A DNA stretch of 64,000 nucleotides from Hydrogenophaga sp. Lineage in GTDB: Bacteria > Pseudomonadota > Gammaproteobacteria > Burkholderiales > Burkholderiaceae_C. Positions within the stretch are counted from its first letter, which is position 1, and each line of letters opens with the position of its first letter. Positions 45,342 to 57,343 of the stretch are shown here, piece by piece. Under the pieces are notes generated by a model. That model worked only from the letters and a program-made list of their open reading frames with translations. It was not told the DNA's origin and searched no databases. The position numbers and the translations under genes were made by a program. The stretch covers positions 62,001 to 126,000 of the forward strand of contig NZ_JAILWB010000013.1 of the NCBI RefSeq assembly GCF_025699295.1, in the 5' to 3' direction.

Positions 45342-45953
45342 ATGATGGTCTTGTATTCGGGTACCACCTGCCCTTACTCCCACCGCTGCCGTTTCGTGCT
45401 GTTCGAGAAGGGCATGGATTTCGAGATCCGGGACGTTGACCTGTACAACAAGCCCGAGGACATCGGCGTCATGAACCCGTATGGCCAGGTGCCCATTCTG
45501 GTCGAGCGCGATCTGATCCTCTACGAGTCGAACATCATCAACGAGTACATCGACGAGCGCTTTCCGCACCCGCAGCTGATGCCGGGAGATCCGGTGGACC
45601 GCGCCCGTGTGCGCCTGTTCCTGTTGAACTTCGAAAAGGAGCTGTTCACGCACGTGTCCATGCTGGAGTCGCGCAGTTCCAAGGGCAACGAGAAGGCGCT
45701 GGAAAAGGCCCGTTCGCATATCCGTGACCGCCTGACCCAGCTCGCGCCGGTGTTCCTGAAGAACAAGTTCATGCTGGGCGACAACTTTTCAATGCTCGAC
45801 GTAGCGATCGCGCCGCTGCTGTGGCGGCTGGACTTCTACGGCATCGAGTTGAGCAAGAATGCGGCACCCCTGCTCAAGTACGCGGAACGCATCTTCTCCC
45901 GCCCGGCCTACATCGAGGCGCTCACCCCCTCCGAAAAGGTCATGCGCAAGTAG
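45342..45953 (+). CDS. sspA: Stringent starvation protein A (GST-like RNA polymerase-associated protein)
   Basis: SspA has a glutathione S-transferase fold without GST activity and binds RNA polymerase during stress or growth arrest. The 203-residue protein shows the N-terminal thioredoxin-like domain LYSGTTCPYSHRCRFVLFEKG and MNPYGQVPILVERDLILYESNIINEYIDE (in parts: MNPYGQVPILVERDL, YESNIINEYIDE), and the helical C-terminal domain. AAGGAG precedes the ATG. It is paired with sspB 33 bases downstream and follows petABC, an order widespread in beta- and gammaproteobacteria. Confidence 0.95.
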   Translation: MMVLYSGTTCPYSHRCRFVLFEKGMDFEIRDVDLYNKPEDIGVMNPYGQVPILVERDLILYESNIINEYIDERFPHPQLMPGDPVDRARVRLFLLNFEKELFTHVSMLESRSSKGNEKALEKARSHIRDRLTQLAPVFLKNKFMLGDNFSMLDVAIAPLLWRLDFYGIELSKNAAPLLKYAERIFSRPAYIEALTPSEKVMRK

Positions 45954-45986
45954 TCCAGTCCTGGTGATCCGCACACTCGAGTCTTC

Positions 45987-46523
45987 ATGAGCGTTTTCGA
46001 ACAGGACACCCCGTCCACCCGGCCATACCTGATTCGGGCCTTGCACGAGTGGTGTGCTGACAATGGATTCTCCCCGTACATCGCGGTGCAGGTCGATGGG
46101 TCGGTGCGGGTGCCCATGGAGTTCGTGAAGAATGGGGAGATCGTGCTCAACGTGAGCATGGAAGCCACCAGCGCGCTCAGACTGGGCAATGACTTCATTG
46201 AGTTCAAGGCGCGTTTCGGAGGGGTCGCGCGTGAAATCGTGGTGCCAGTCAGCCATGTGATTGCCATCTACGCGCGTGAAAACGGGCAAGGAATGGCCTT
46301 CCCTGCGCCAACGACCGCTGCAACCTCTGCCGCGCCAGCGACAGGGCTCGCGGCGCCAGTCGAGAATGCGCACGGCGAGGGCAGCACGGACGCTCCAGCG
46401 CGTGGTGCGTTGCGTGCAGTTCCAAGTGACTCCCCAACTTCGGATGATGGCGCCCCCCCTGAGCCGCCGCCAGCTGGCCCGGGACGTCCGGGCGGCAAGC
46501 CTCAGCTGAAGCGGGTCAAGTAA
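45987..46523 (+). CDS. sspB: ClpXP protease specificity-enhancing factor SspB
   Basis: SspB is an adaptor that delivers ssrA-tagged proteins from stalled ribosomes to ClpXP. The folded domain (about 1-105) contains RPYLIRALHEWCADNGFSPYIAV (in parts: RPYLIRALHEWCADNG, FSPYIAV), VLNVSMEATSALRLGND and FKARFGGVAREI. A Pro/Ala-rich linker leads to a basic tip GGKPQLKRVK, the ClpX-binding XB motif. Its stop overlaps a TAAAAT hexamer that could serve tRNA-Thr just downstream. Confidence 0.95.
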   Translation: MSVFEQDTPSTRPYLIRALHEWCADNGFSPYIAVQVDGSVRVPMEFVKNGEIVLNVSMEATSALRLGNDFIEFKARFGGVAREIVVPVSHVIAIYARENGQGMAFPAPTTAATSAAPATGLAAPVENAHGEGSTDAPARGALRAVPSDSPTSDDGAPPEPPPAGPGRPGGKPQLKRVK

Positions 46524-46536
46524 AATCTTGGGTCCT

Positions 46537-46612
<76 letters not shown>

Positions 46613-46641
46613 GAAACCGTCTGCACCCCGTCATGTGGCGC

Positions 46642-46959
46642 TCATCGTCCAGGCGTTTGGACTTTGATGCGGATTGCGTTAACCTGCGCACCCCTTTGGG
46701 TCAATGTCTGCTGCAGTGACGGCAGCAGCTGACGCACCTTGGTCGAGGCAGCAGCACTGGCTACGAGCAGGCACCACTCCCTGTCCTGCAGAGGTCCCGG
46801 CAGCACGTGTGGAAGCAGGCTGACCGGAATCAGATGGCGGACTTGATCTAGGCACCAACGGGATTCGCGGATGCGCTCCTGAAGCGCGGCCAGCGAGGGG
46901 GCTGACCCGACGGCCTGCTCCAGGCTGAGCATGGTTTGAGGTCGCTGGTTGGTTGACAT
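46642..46959 (-). CDS. DciA-like protein (DUF721), short
   Basis: This 105-residue protein resembles the DUF721/DciA family, in which DciA loads the replicative helicase in bacteria that lack DnaC or DnaI. Features include an N-terminal helical stretch (LSLEQAVGSAPSLAALQERI), then LIPVSLLPHVLPGPL and WCLLVASAAASTKVRQLLPSLQ, the KH-like core with strand-helix pattern. It is shorter than canonical DciA and the similarity is modest. It is divergent from the M23 peptidase-secA genes, the usual betaproteobacterial position. Confidence 0.7.
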   Translation of the reverse strand: MSTNQRPQTMLSLEQAVGSAPSLAALQERIRESRWCLDQVRHLIPVSLLPHVLPGPLQDREWCLLVASAAASTKVRQLLPSLQQTLTQRGAQVNAIRIKVQTPGR

Positions 46960-47019
46960 GTGGTGGGGATGATCCGGTTCAGTCCGGATCTGACGGCCCA
47001 GGCCAGGAAAGGTGAAACA

Positions 47020-47970
47020 GTGCACATCATTATCACGGATGCCTGGCTGGCCAAGAGCCGTGCCCTGCACCTCAATGGCCTCAAGCTGGTGGCCGTTGGC
47101 GCGCTGGCGTCGGTTCTGTTGATGCTGGGCTCGATCGCCACCTACCATTGGGTGTTTCTGGAAGGTGTACGCCAGAGCTGGCCGGGCTTCGCGTCGGTGG
47201 GGCGTCTCGTGCATCCAGACGACACCGGCACCCAGAATGCGTATCTGCGGGCGAACCTGGATGCCATGGCCCGCAAGCTCGGAGAGATGCAGGCGCGCAT
47301 GGTGCAGATCGACTCTCTTGGTGAGCGTGTGGCCGGTCTGGCGGGGTTGAATCCCGCCGAATTCAAGGCTCCACAAGGATCCGGTGGCGCGCTCGTGGGG
47401 GGGCGGGATCTGAGCATGGAAGAGCTCATGGGGGCCCTGGACCGTATCGACGAAACCAGCGGTTCGCGTGTGGACTGGCTCACCGTGGTGGAGTCCCGTC
47501 TGTTTGACCAGAAAATCCGGCGCACCATGGTGCCGACGGAGAAGCCGGTGGTGGGTGGCCATGTGGGCTCCCCCTTTGGATTTCGCATCGATCCCATCAC
47601 GGGCCGCTCGGCGCTGCACACGGGGCTGGATTTCCCAGCGAATCCGGGCACACCGATTCTCTCGGCTGCTGGTGGCCTGGTGGTGGTGCAGGAGTACCAC
47701 GTTGCCTATGGCAACATGGTCGAAATCGACCATGGCAATGAATTGATCACCCGGTACGCGCATGCCTCCAAGGTCTTCGTGAAGAAAGGCGACATCGTGA
47801 AACGTGGTCAGAAGATCGCGGAGGTTGGCTCTACAGGCCGCTCCACCGGACCGCATCTGCATTTCGAGGTATGGGTCTCTGGTGTGCCACAGGACCCGAG
47901 CCGTTTTCTGGCGGCGGGCGAAAATCTGGCGGCGGCCAAGCCGGCAGCGCCCGGGCCGCGGCGGCCCTGA
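47020..47970 (+). CDS. M23 family metallopeptidase (LytM-type)
   Basis: This 316-residue membrane-anchored peptidase probably cuts peptidoglycan cross-bridges or activates amidases. Start GTG 47020 (HIIITDAWLAKSRALHLNG follows) is preferred because it begins the conserved region and has AAAGGTG before it; in-frame GTG 46960 is possible. One membrane helix (about 24-44) is followed by a helical segment and the LytM domain with zinc-site motifs SALHTGLDFPA and GPHLHFEVWVSG (the first-histidine motif FGFRIDPITG lies just before). The zinc residues look intact, unlike EnvC-type relatives. It precedes secA. Confidence 0.9.
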   Translation: MHIIITDAWLAKSRALHLNGLKLVAVGALASVLLMLGSIATYHWVFLEGVRQSWPGFASVGRLVHPDDTGTQNAYLRANLDAMARKLGEMQARMVQIDSLGERVAGLAGLNPAEFKAPQGSGGALVGGRDLSMEELMGALDRIDETSGSRVDWLTVVESRLFDQKIRRTMVPTEKPVVGGHVGSPFGFRIDPITGRSALHTGLDFPANPGTPILSAAGGLVVVQEYHVAYGNMVEIDHGNELITRYAHASKVFVKKGDIVKRGQKIAEVGSTGRSTGPHLHFEVWVSGVPQDPSRFLAAGENLAAAKPAAPGPRRP

Positions 47971-47990
47971 ACCGGGCGCGGTGCGCCGGG

Positions 47991-47996
47991 TAAAAT
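47991..47996 (+). promoter_or_regulatory. Candidate -10 box for secA
   Basis: TAAAAT in the 169-base gap between the M23 gene and secA is the only AT-rich hexamer there and matches the -10 consensus at five of six positions; no convincing -35 is seen. The remaining leader up to the secA ATG shows no gene or clear regulatory RNA. Confidence 0.3.
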
Positions 47997-48139
47997 GCGC
48001 ACTTTGCTCTTGAAAGCCCTGCGCTCGCCTGCACTTCACGGGTAGCGTCCCGTCTTTTGCACCCCCCGGGTTCACAGGAGCCCTCCAATTCTTACCTGCC
48101 TGTCCGGCGTCCTCTGGGTCTCGGTGCAGGCCCGCACGT

Positions 48140-50902
<2,763 letters not shown>

Positions 50903-50965
50903 AGGTGAAAGGGTCGCCAGCCCCGAACCACGCGTGGCGCAACACGATTCATCGACGGAGCTCAC

Positions 50966-52213
50966 ATGCCTGTTCAACTCAATGCCCCCCTGGCCGCGGA
51001 CTTGCTGCCCATTGCCGGCGTGCGCATCGGCGTAACCAAGGCGGGTATCCGCAAGGTGGATCGCAAAGACCTCACGGTGTTCCTGCTGGACGAAGGCTGC
51101 GCGGTGGGCGCGGTGTTCACCCGAAACCGGTATGCAGCCGCTCCAGTGCAGGTGTGTCGGGACCACCTGGCCTCAGGACAGGCCGTGCGCGCGCTGGTGA
51201 TCAACACGGGCAATGCGAACGCCGGCACGGGTGAATCGGGTCTGGCCGACGCGCGCCAGACCTGTACCGCATTGGCGCGGTCGCTTGGCCTGCACCACGA
51301 ACAGGTGCTGCCATTCTCGACCGGTGTGATCATGGAGTCCCTGCCGCTGGATCGCCTGCTGGCCGGCCTGCCCCTGGCGCTCGCCGATGCCGCCCAGCCG
51401 AAGTCCGGTGGCGGTGGGCAATGGCTCTCGGCCGCTGAAGGCATCATGACCACCGACACCTTGCCCAAGGCGTTCAGCCAACGATTCGAACTGGGGGGGC
51501 ACGTCATCAGCGCCACCGGGATCGCCAAGGGCGCTGGCATGATCCGACCCAACATGGCCACCATGCTGGGTTTTCTTGCCACCGACGCCAGTGTGGCACC
51601 AGAGCTCATGAATGCGCTGGCACAGCGCCTGGCCGATGCTTCGTTCAACCGGGTGACTGTGGACGGCGACACCAGTACCAACGACTCCTTTGTGGTGGTG
51701 GCCACATGCCGGGCTGGTCATTCCCCCGTCACGGATCTGGACAGTCCGGAAGGACGTGTGCTGCTCGCTGCGCTGACGCCGGTAGCTCGCCAACTGGCGC
51801 ACGCCATCGTGCGCGATGGTGAAGGCGCCACGAAGTTCATGACCATTCAGGTCGAAGGCGGTCGCACCGCTGCCGAATGCCTGCTGGCGGCCTACGCGGT
51901 TGCGCATTCCCCACTCGTCAAGACCGCATTCTTCGCCAGCGACCCCAACCTGGGTCGAATCCTCGCTGCCGTGGGCTACGCGGGCATCGACGACCTGGAC
52001 GTCGGCGGTATCGATCTGCACCTGGGCGATGTGCACGTGGTGAAGGCCGGTGGCCGTCATCCGGACTACCGCGAAGCGGACGGCCAGCGTGTGATGAAGG
52101 AGGCCGAAATCCTGGTGCGCATCGGACTGGGTCGCGGAGCACACACGGAAACGGTCTGGACCTGCGACTTCAGCCACGACTACGTGACCATCAACGCCGA
52201 TTACAGGTCATGA
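50966..52213 (+). CDS. argJ: Bifunctional ornithine acetyltransferase/N-acetylglutamate synthase
   Basis: ArgJ recycles the acetyl group from N-acetylornithine to glutamate in arginine synthesis and can also make N-acetylglutamate. The 415-residue precursor self-cleaves before the nucleophile T199 in [10 protein letters not shown]. Other conserved parts are [25 protein letters not shown] and [12 protein letters not shown]. It follows secA by 63 bases, a betaproteobacterial order. The sequence does not by itself prove the bifunctional activity. Confidence 0.96.
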   Translation: MPVQLNAPLAADLLPIAGVRIGVTKAGIRKVDRKDLTVFLLDEGCAVGAVFTRNRYAAAPVQVCRDHLASGQAVRALVINTGNANAGTGESGLADARQTCTALARSLGLHHEQVLPFSTGVIMESLPLDRLLAGLPLALADAAQPKSGGGGQWLSAAEGIMTTDTLPKAFSQRFELGGHVISATGIAKGAGMIRPNMATMLGFLATDASVAPELMNALAQRLADASFNRVTVDGDTSTNDSFVVVATCRAGHSPVTDLDSPEGRVLLAALTPVARQLAHAIVRDGEGATKFMTIQVEGGRTAAECLLAAYAVAHSPLVKTAFFASDPNLGRILAAVGYAGIDDLDVGGIDLHLGDVHVVKAGGRHPDYREADGQRVMKEAEILVRIGLGRGAHTETVWTCDFSHDYVTINADYRS

Positions 52214-52247
52214 TTTCCACGCCCCACAGCTTGGCGGGTTTTCAACC

Positions 52248-53126
52248 ATGAATGAGCATTTCGAACGCCTGCTGCAGCGCGCAGAGCAACTGATCACCCG
52301 CATCGAGGCCGTGCTGCCGCAGCCGATGTCCGCGCCGGATTGGACCACGGCAGTGGCCTGGCGCTACCGAAAGCGGAGCAGCGGACATGGTGCGTTGGAG
52401 CCTGTGCGTCATGTGGGCGCCATGAGTCTGAGCGATCTGCAGGAGATCGACGGACAGAAGGACAGGATTCGGCGCAACACACTGCAGTTCGTGCAGGGGC
52501 TGCCGGCAAACAACGTGCTGCTGACCGGTGCGCGCGGTACCGGCAAGTCATCGCTGGTGCGAGCCTGTCTCAACGAGTATGCGCCGCAGGGCTTGCGCCT
52601 GATCGAGGTTGACAAGTCCGATCTGGTTGATCTGCCGGACATCGTGGAGGTGGTGGCGTCGCGGTCTGAACGCTTCATCGTGTTCTGCGACGATCTCAGC
52701 TTCGAGGACGGAGAGCCAGGGTACAAGGCGCTGAAATCCATTCTGGACGGGTCGGTGTCGGCGGCCAGCCCGAACGTGCTGATCTATGCCACCAGCAACC
52801 GGCGCCACCTGCTGCCCGAGTACATGAAGGAGAACCTGACCTATACCCACACGGCCGAGGGTGAGGTGCATCCGGGCGAGGTGGTAGAAGAAAAAATTTC
52901 GCTCTCCGAGCGTTTCGGCCTGTGGGTGAGCTTCTACCCGTTCAGCCAGGACGAGTACCTCACCATCGTCGCGCAATGGCTGTCGTCGTTCGGAATCGCG
53001 CCTGCCCAGATTGAAGCCGCGCGTCCGCTCGCGCTGGTGTGGGCTCTGGAGCGCGGTTCGCGCAGCGGCCGCGTGGCCTACCAGTTCGCACGCGACTACG
53101 CGGGCACTCACGCCAGCCAGGCATGA
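52248..53126 (+). CDS. DUF815-type AAA+ ATP-binding protein
   Basis: This 292-residue AAA+ ATPase of unknown role (DUF815 family) has Walker A GARGTGKSS (94-102), Walker B FIVFCDDLSF with D148-D149, a sensor-1-like IYATSNRRHL and an arginine-rich region. The N-terminus is helical. It overlaps the mutT ATG by four bases and follows argJ by 34 bases. Family members sit next to genome-maintenance or DnaA-like genes in some lineages, but no function is assigned here. Confidence 0.88.
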   Translation: MNEHFERLLQRAEQLITRIEAVLPQPMSAPDWTTAVAWRYRKRSSGHGALEPVRHVGAMSLSDLQEIDGQKDRIRRNTLQFVQGLPANNVLLTGARGTGKSSLVRACLNEYAPQGLRLIEVDKSDLVDLPDIVEVVASRSERFIVFCDDLSFEDGEPGYKALKSILDGSVSAASPNVLIYATSNRRHLLPEYMKENLTYTHTAEGEVHPGEVVEEKISLSERFGLWVSFYPFSQDEYLTIVAQWLSSFGIAPAQIEAARPLALVWALERGSRSGRVAYQFARDYAGTHASQA

Positions 53127-53581
53127 ACGAGCCCGTGCTGGTGGTTGACGCGGATGAGCACCTCCCTCGGCCTGCGAACCGGCGCGTCGTGGACGTGGCC
53201 GTGGGCGTGCTGATGGCGCCCGATGGCGCGTTTCTGCTGACCTCGCGCCCGGCAGGCAAGGTGTATGCAGGCTATTGGGAGTTTCCTGGCGGAAAACTCG
53301 AAGCCGGCGAGACAGTCGAGCAGGCTTTGCGGCGCGAGCTGCAGGAGGAAATCGGTGTCACGATCGGCGCAGCGCCAATCTGGAAAGTCTCGATGGTGGA
53401 CTATCCCCATGCGCTGGTTCGCCTCCACTTCTGCAAGGTCAGGGACTGGAGCGGGGAACTCCAGATGCGTGAAGGACAGCGGTCGTCCTGGCAAACACTG
53501 CCTGTGCGTTGCGAGCCAGTGCTGGCAGGTACCTTGCCCGTATTGGAGTGGCTGGCTGCCGAGCAGATGCGGCAGCCCTGA
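53123..53581 (+). CDS. mutT: MutT-type Nudix hydrolase
   Basis: This 152-residue Nudix protein is probably an 8-oxo-dGTP diphosphatase that cleans the nucleotide pool. The Nudix box spans residues 56-79, with GGKLEAGE at its start and RELQEEIG at its end, all catalytic glutamates present. The substrate-side EFPGGKLE and the C-terminal pattern fit MutT rather than RppH. The ATG overlaps the AAA+ gene by four bases. It is convergent with yacG after a 20-base gap. Substrate is inferred from family resemblance. Confidence 0.9.
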   Translation: MNEPVLVVDADEHLPRPANRRVVDVAVGVLMAPDGAFLLTSRPAGKVYAGYWEFPGGKLEAGETVEQALRRELQEEIGVTIGAAPIWKVSMVDYPHALVRLHFCKVRDWSGELQMREGQRSSWQTLPVRCEPVLAGTLPVLEWLAAEQMRQP

Positions 53582-53601
53582 GTCCGGACTGCGGTACCGT
53601 C

Positions 53602-53808
53602 TCAGCTCTGCTCGAAGCCAGGGTCGCTTTGCCCTTCCTTTTCGGGCAGCACGAAACTCTCACTGGCCCAGGCGCCCAGGTCCATCTCTTTGCAGCGCTC
53701 GCTGCAAAACGGGCGGTACCGATTGCTCGGCGCGAAGAGGCTGGGTCCATTGCAACCGGGGCACCGGACGGTTCTTGCGGGCCGGGGTCCTGATGCGTTA
53801 TCTCTCAT
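53602..53808 (-). CDS. yacG: DNA gyrase inhibitor YacG (zinc protein)
   Basis: This small zinc-finger protein is related to E. coli YacG, which binds GyrB and inhibits gyrase. The 68 residues carry four zinc cysteines, C16-x-x-C19 and C35-x3-C39, in VRCPGCNGPSLF and RPFCSERCKEMDLGAWASE. The acidic-ended tail follows. It is the last gene of the pilB-to-yacG reverse-strand run, ten bases after zapD. The coaE-zapD-yacG order matches gammaproteobacteria. Confidence 0.93.
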   Translation of the reverse strand: MRDNASGPRPARTVRCPGCNGPSLFAPSNRYRPFCSERCKEMDLGAWASESFVLPEKEGQSDPGFEQS

Positions 53809-53818
53809 GAGAGGGACT

Positions 53819-54574
53819 TCAGGCGCAGAGGGTCAACTCGAACGCGGCATCTTCCTGGGCGGGGTGCAGGCGGTCGTCTTCGCCATGGCGCATCAGTCGC
53901 ACCGACAGCATGAGCCGGTTGCCGCTGATCTCGGGAATCAACCCTTGCGAGGGATCGATCTGCAGTCGCAGCAACTGGAAGCTGCGGCCCTGCGGCAGGG
54001 TGAGCTGGAACTGCCCACCGGGCGCCACCACCTTCTGGGCCGAGCCGGAATCGCGCAGCATCTTGAGCAACTGCACGATGGATTCCGCCAGAGGTGCCAG
54101 AGGCATCGACCAGCGGTGCAGATCGGCGCGCCGTTCCTCGGCGCTGCGGTGTTGCCAGTGGTAGTACGCGGGCAGATCGAATTCGCATGTTCCACCGGGT
54201 ATGCCGATGCGACTTCGAATGCTCATCAGCCAGTCGTTCTCGGTGAGGGACTGGCCGGTCTTGCCCGTCAGCTGGTTCAGCTGCGTGAAGCAGTCTTCAA
54301 GCTTCAGGATGACCTCGTCAAGCGCCTGCTCGGAGATCATCGGATTGCCACGGTAGCCGATGAGCTGCTGTTTGTGCCGGTCGAGGTCCTTGAGCACATC
54401 CGACTTCATGTCGGCACGTGCAGCCACGTCCATGATCTCGAAGATCGTCTGGATGGCGTAGTGGTGGTCCAGCGGATGGCTGCGTGGTACCAGCTCGACC
54501 ATGCGGCGGAACAGCTGTTCAAGCCGCAGGTAAGTGCGAATGCGTTCGTTGAAGGGGTAGTCGTACAGGATCAC
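53819..54574 (-). CDS. zapD: Cell division protein ZapD
   Basis: ZapD bundles FtsZ filaments at the division site. The 251-residue product begins (V)ILYDYPFNERIRTYLRLEQLF, the family's N-terminal signature, with start GTG 54574. A TTG at 54592 would add six residues; neither has a visible ribosome-binding site. Conserved FEIMDVAARADMKSDVLKDL and an all-alpha plus beta-barrel layout fit. It lies between coaE and yacG, the classical arrangement. Confidence 0.92.
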   Translation of the reverse strand: MILYDYPFNERIRTYLRLEQLFRRMVELVPRSHPLDHHYAIQTIFEIMDVAARADMKSDVLKDLDRHKQQLIGYRGNPMISEQALDEVILKLEDCFTQLNQLTGKTGQSLTENDWLMSIRSRIGIPGGTCEFDLPAYYHWQHRSAEERRADLHRWSMPLAPLAESIVQLLKMLRDSGSAQKVVAPGGQFQLTLPQGRSFQLLRLQIDPSQGLIPEISGNRLMLSVRLMRHGEDDRLHPAQEDAAFELTLCA

Positions 54575-54616
54575 GGCGGCGGGAAGTCGCAAGGCAAGGC
54601 GGCGGGGAGGCGTTCA

Positions 54617-55231
54617 TCATAGCCCGAACCGATTGGCCAGCCATTGCGCGGATTGCTCGAGCTCAGCGATGTCATTTCCGTCGTTGAACACCACCAGGTC
54701 AGCAGCTGCCAGGCGTGTGGCTCTCGGGCTCTGACTGCGCATCACCGACTCGGTGGTGGCGTGATCCCATCCACTTCGGATCTGAACGCGTCGCTTCTGG
54801 GTCTCGGGTGTGCAGTCAACCACCAGGACAAGATCCAGCTGGAAGCGCCAGCGAGGTGATTCGACGAGCAGGGGAACGTCGAAAACCAGGCAGCTCGCCG
54901 AGGAGGCGAGCGTCCGGCGCCCGATCTCCGCACTCACCAGCGGATGGACGATGCCCTCGAGGGTCTGGCGCGCCTCGGGCCGAGCGAAAACGTGTTCGCG
55001 CATGCGCTGTCGGTCGAGTGCACCATCCGCAGTGAGGAAATCGGGGCCAAAGATCTGTGCAATGGAGGGCATTGCAGCGCCCTTGGCGTCTGTGCAGGTG
55101 CGTGCAATCGCGTCGGCGTCGATCGTCTCGGCACCTCGGATTTGCAGCATGCGGGCCAGAGAACTCTTGCCACTGCCGATGCCACCCGTGAGACCCACCT
55201 TGAGCAGGGGGCGACGCTTCGATTCACTCAC
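54617..55231 (-). CDS. coaE: Dephospho-CoA kinase
   Basis: CoaE phosphorylates dephospho-CoA in the last step of coenzyme A synthesis. The P-loop is GLTGGIGSGKS (13-23). The DADAIARTCT, VFDVPLLVES and CTPETQKRRVQIRSG stretches match the CoA-binding and lid parts. The GTG at 55231 overlaps the pilD stop by four bases; a longer upstream frame overlaps pilD and is rejected. Length is 204. Confidence 0.95.
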   Translation of the reverse strand: MSESKRRPLLKVGLTGGIGSGKSSLARMLQIRGAETIDADAIARTCTDAKGAAMPSIAQIFGPDFLTADGALDRQRMREHVFARPEARQTLEGIVHPLVSAEIGRRTLASSASCLVFDVPLLVESPRWRFQLDLVLVVDCTPETQKRRVQIRSGWDHATTESVMRSQSPRATRLAAADLVVFNDGNDIAELEQSAQWLANRFGL

Positions 55232-56094
55232 AGCCCGATGGCGGCCAGGATGGCCGACGGGCCGAAAATCATCGAGCTCAAGCCGGCGAGTGCCAGGAAG
55301 GGCCCGAAAGGCACGTAGCCACCTTCGCGCAGCTGACCTTTGAGCTTGATGGCAATGCCGATCACCGCGCCGATCGCCGAGGCCATCAGAATCACCGGTA
55401 TCAGCGCCTGCCAGCCGAACCAGGCGCCAAAGACTGCGAAGAGCTTGAAGTCGCCGTAACCCATGCCTTCCTTGCCGGTAAGCAGCTTGAAGGCCCAGTA
55501 GATCAGCCACAACGAGAGATACCCCGCCACAGCGCCCCAGAGGGCATCTGGCAGCAGCGTGTCCGTCAACCGCAGTCCTGCGGCGCAGAGCCCTGCCCAG
55601 AGCAGCGGCAGCGTGATGTCGTCAGGCAGCAGCGTGGTGTCCCAGTCAATCGCGGCCAGCGCCAGTACCGCAGCGGAGAAGCCGCACCACGCGAGGGCCT
55701 CCCAGGTGCTCCCCCAGTGCCACCCGCACCAGGCGAACAACGCGGCCGTGGCCAGCTCGATGGCCGGGTAGCGCAGGCTGATGGGTGCCTTGCACTGGCT
55801 GCACTTACCCATCAGGGCGAGATAGCTGAACACGGGGATGTTCTCGAACCAGCGGATCTGGTGTCCGCAGTGAGGGCAGCGCGAGCGCGGGGTCATCAGA
55901 TTGAAGCGCGCCTTTTGGGGCACCTCTGTTGCTGAGGTCTGGCCTTGCGTTTCCTGAAGTTCGGCGCATTCGGCTGCCCAGCGCTGTTCCATCATCTTGG
56001 GCAGGCGATGGATCACCACATTGAGGAAACTGCCCACCAACAGACCCAACAAGCCCAGCAGCGCCGCTGCCGCTGCTCCGCCTGCCTCGAGCAT
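55228..56094 (-). CDS. pilD: Type IV prepilin peptidase / N-methyltransferase PilD
   Basis: PilD cleaves the leader of prepilins and pseudopilins on the cytoplasmic side of the inner membrane and methylates the new N-terminus. Two CxxC pairs, C73/C76 and C98/C101, lie in the N-terminal methylase loop, with catalytic aspartates D149 and D214 in AAIDWDT and GYGDFKLF. About eight membrane helices are seen. The ATG 56094 overlaps the pilC stop by one base; a TTG three bases upstream is in frame. Length is 288. Confidence 0.95.
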   Translation of the reverse strand: MLEAGGAAAAALLGLLGLLVGSFLNVVIHRLPKMMEQRWAAECAELQETQGQTSATEVPQKARFNLMTPRSRCPHCGHQIRWFENIPVFSYLALMGKCSQCKAPISLRYPAIELATAALFAWCGWHWGSTWEALAWCGFSAAVLALAAIDWDTTLLPDDITLPLLWAGLCAAGLRLTDTLLPDALWGAVAGYLSLWLIYWAFKLLTGKEGMGYGDFKLFAVFGAWFGWQALIPVILMASAIGAVIGIAIKLKGQLREGGYVPFGPFLALAGLSSMIFGPSAILAAIGL

Positions 56095-57311
56095 CAAACC
56101 ACCTGGCCCAGCTTGAAGATGGGCAGGTACATCGAAACCACGATGCCGCCGATGACCGTGCCCAGCACCACGATGATGATGGGCTCCATAAGGCTGGAAA
56201 TGCCGGCCACCATGTCATCAACCTCGGCTTCGTAGAAGTCAGCGGCCTTGCCCAGCATGTGGTCGATCGAGCCCGACTCCTCCCCGATGGCGCACATCTG
56301 CAGCACCATGGAAGGGAAGATGTTGGCGTTGGTCATGGCATTGGTCAGGCTGGTGCCGGTCGAGACTTCCTGCTGAATCCGCTCTGTGGCGATGGCATAG
56401 ACCGAATTGCCCGACGCGCCGCCTACCGAATCCAGTGCCTCCACCAGCGGGACACCCGCCGCAAACATTGTTGCCAACGTACGTGTCCAGCGGGCGATGA
56501 CGGATTTTTCTATCAGGTCGCCGAAGATGGGAAGCTTGAGCAGCAGCCGGTCCATGAAGCGCTGCACCTTTTCATTGCGCCGCCAGGCCTGCATGAAGAA
56601 GTAGAAGCCGCCTCCCAGGCCGCCGAAGATCAACCACCAGTACTCGGTGAAGAACTCGCTCATCGCGATCACGAACAGCGTGGGGGCTGGAAGATCTGCG
56701 CCGAAAGAGGAGAAAACTTCCTTGAAAGAGGGAATCACGAAGATCATGATCACAGCCACCACCACGAAGGCCACGATGACGACGGCAATGGGGTACATCA
56801 ATGCCGATTTGATTTTTGATTTGAGGGCCTCCGTCTTCTCCATGTACGTGGCCAGGCGGTCCAGCAACTCTTCCAGAATACCGGCCGCTTCACCCGCTTC
56901 CACCAGGTTGCAGTAGAGGCTGTCGAAGTACAGCGGGTTCTTGCGGAATGCGGCGCTTAGCGAGGTACCGGTTTCCACATCGGTCCGGATGTCGTTGAGC
57001 AGCTTGGTCACGCTGGGGTTGGCGTTGCCGCGACCGACGATATCAAAGGCCTGCAGCAACGGCACGCCGGCTTTCATCATGGTGGCGAGCTGGCGCGTGA
57101 AGATGGCAATGTCCTTGGGCTTGATCCGTTTGCCCGAGCTCATGCGGCGCTTCTTGACCTTGCCGGGCACGATGCCCTGCCTACGCAGCGCGGCCAGAAC
57201 CTGGTTCTCGCCCGCGGCCCGCGTTTCTCCTCGAACGACCTTGCCGTTGCGGTCCTTGCCCTCCCACTCGAAGACCAGTTCCTTGGTGTTTTTGGATACT
57301 GCAGTTGCCAT
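56094..57311 (-). CDS. pilC: Type IV pilus inner-membrane platform protein PilC
   Basis: PilC is the polytopic inner-membrane core on which PilB (and PilT) act. The 405-residue protein has two GspF-type helical domains, each with a membrane segment, and motifs VPLLQAFDIVGRGN and VPLVEALDSVGGASGN in the corresponding repeats, plus QMCAIGEESGSIDHML. The C-terminal membrane helix holds GTVIGGIVVSMYLPIFKLG. It lies 32 bases after pilB and overlaps pilD by one base. Confidence 0.96.
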   Translation of the reverse strand: MATAVSKNTKELVFEWEGKDRNGKVVRGETRAAGENQVLAALRRQGIVPGKVKKRRMSSGKRIKPKDIAIFTRQLATMMKAGVPLLQAFDIVGRGNANPSVTKLLNDIRTDVETGTSLSAAFRKNPLYFDSLYCNLVEAGEAAGILEELLDRLATYMEKTEALKSKIKSALMYPIAVVIVAFVVVAVIMIFVIPSFKEVFSSFGADLPAPTLFVIAMSEFFTEYWWLIFGGLGGGFYFFMQAWRRNEKVQRFMDRLLLKLPIFGDLIEKSVIARWTRTLATMFAAGVPLVEALDSVGGASGNSVYAIATERIQQEVSTGTSLTNAMTNANIFPSMVLQMCAIGEESGSIDHMLGKAADFYEAEVDDMVAGISSLMEPIIIVVLGTVIGGIVVSMYLPIFKLGQVV

Positions 57312-57343
57312 GGTGTCCTCTGAGGCTTGTGTCTAGCGCTGCG

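Noticed and set aside
43029..45719. An 896-codon open frame antisense to petB-petC and sspA
   Set aside because: It lies exactly opposite three well-supported genes, its product is a low-information His/Val/Gly-rich sequence with no domain, and long antisense open frames are expected with GC-rich third positions.
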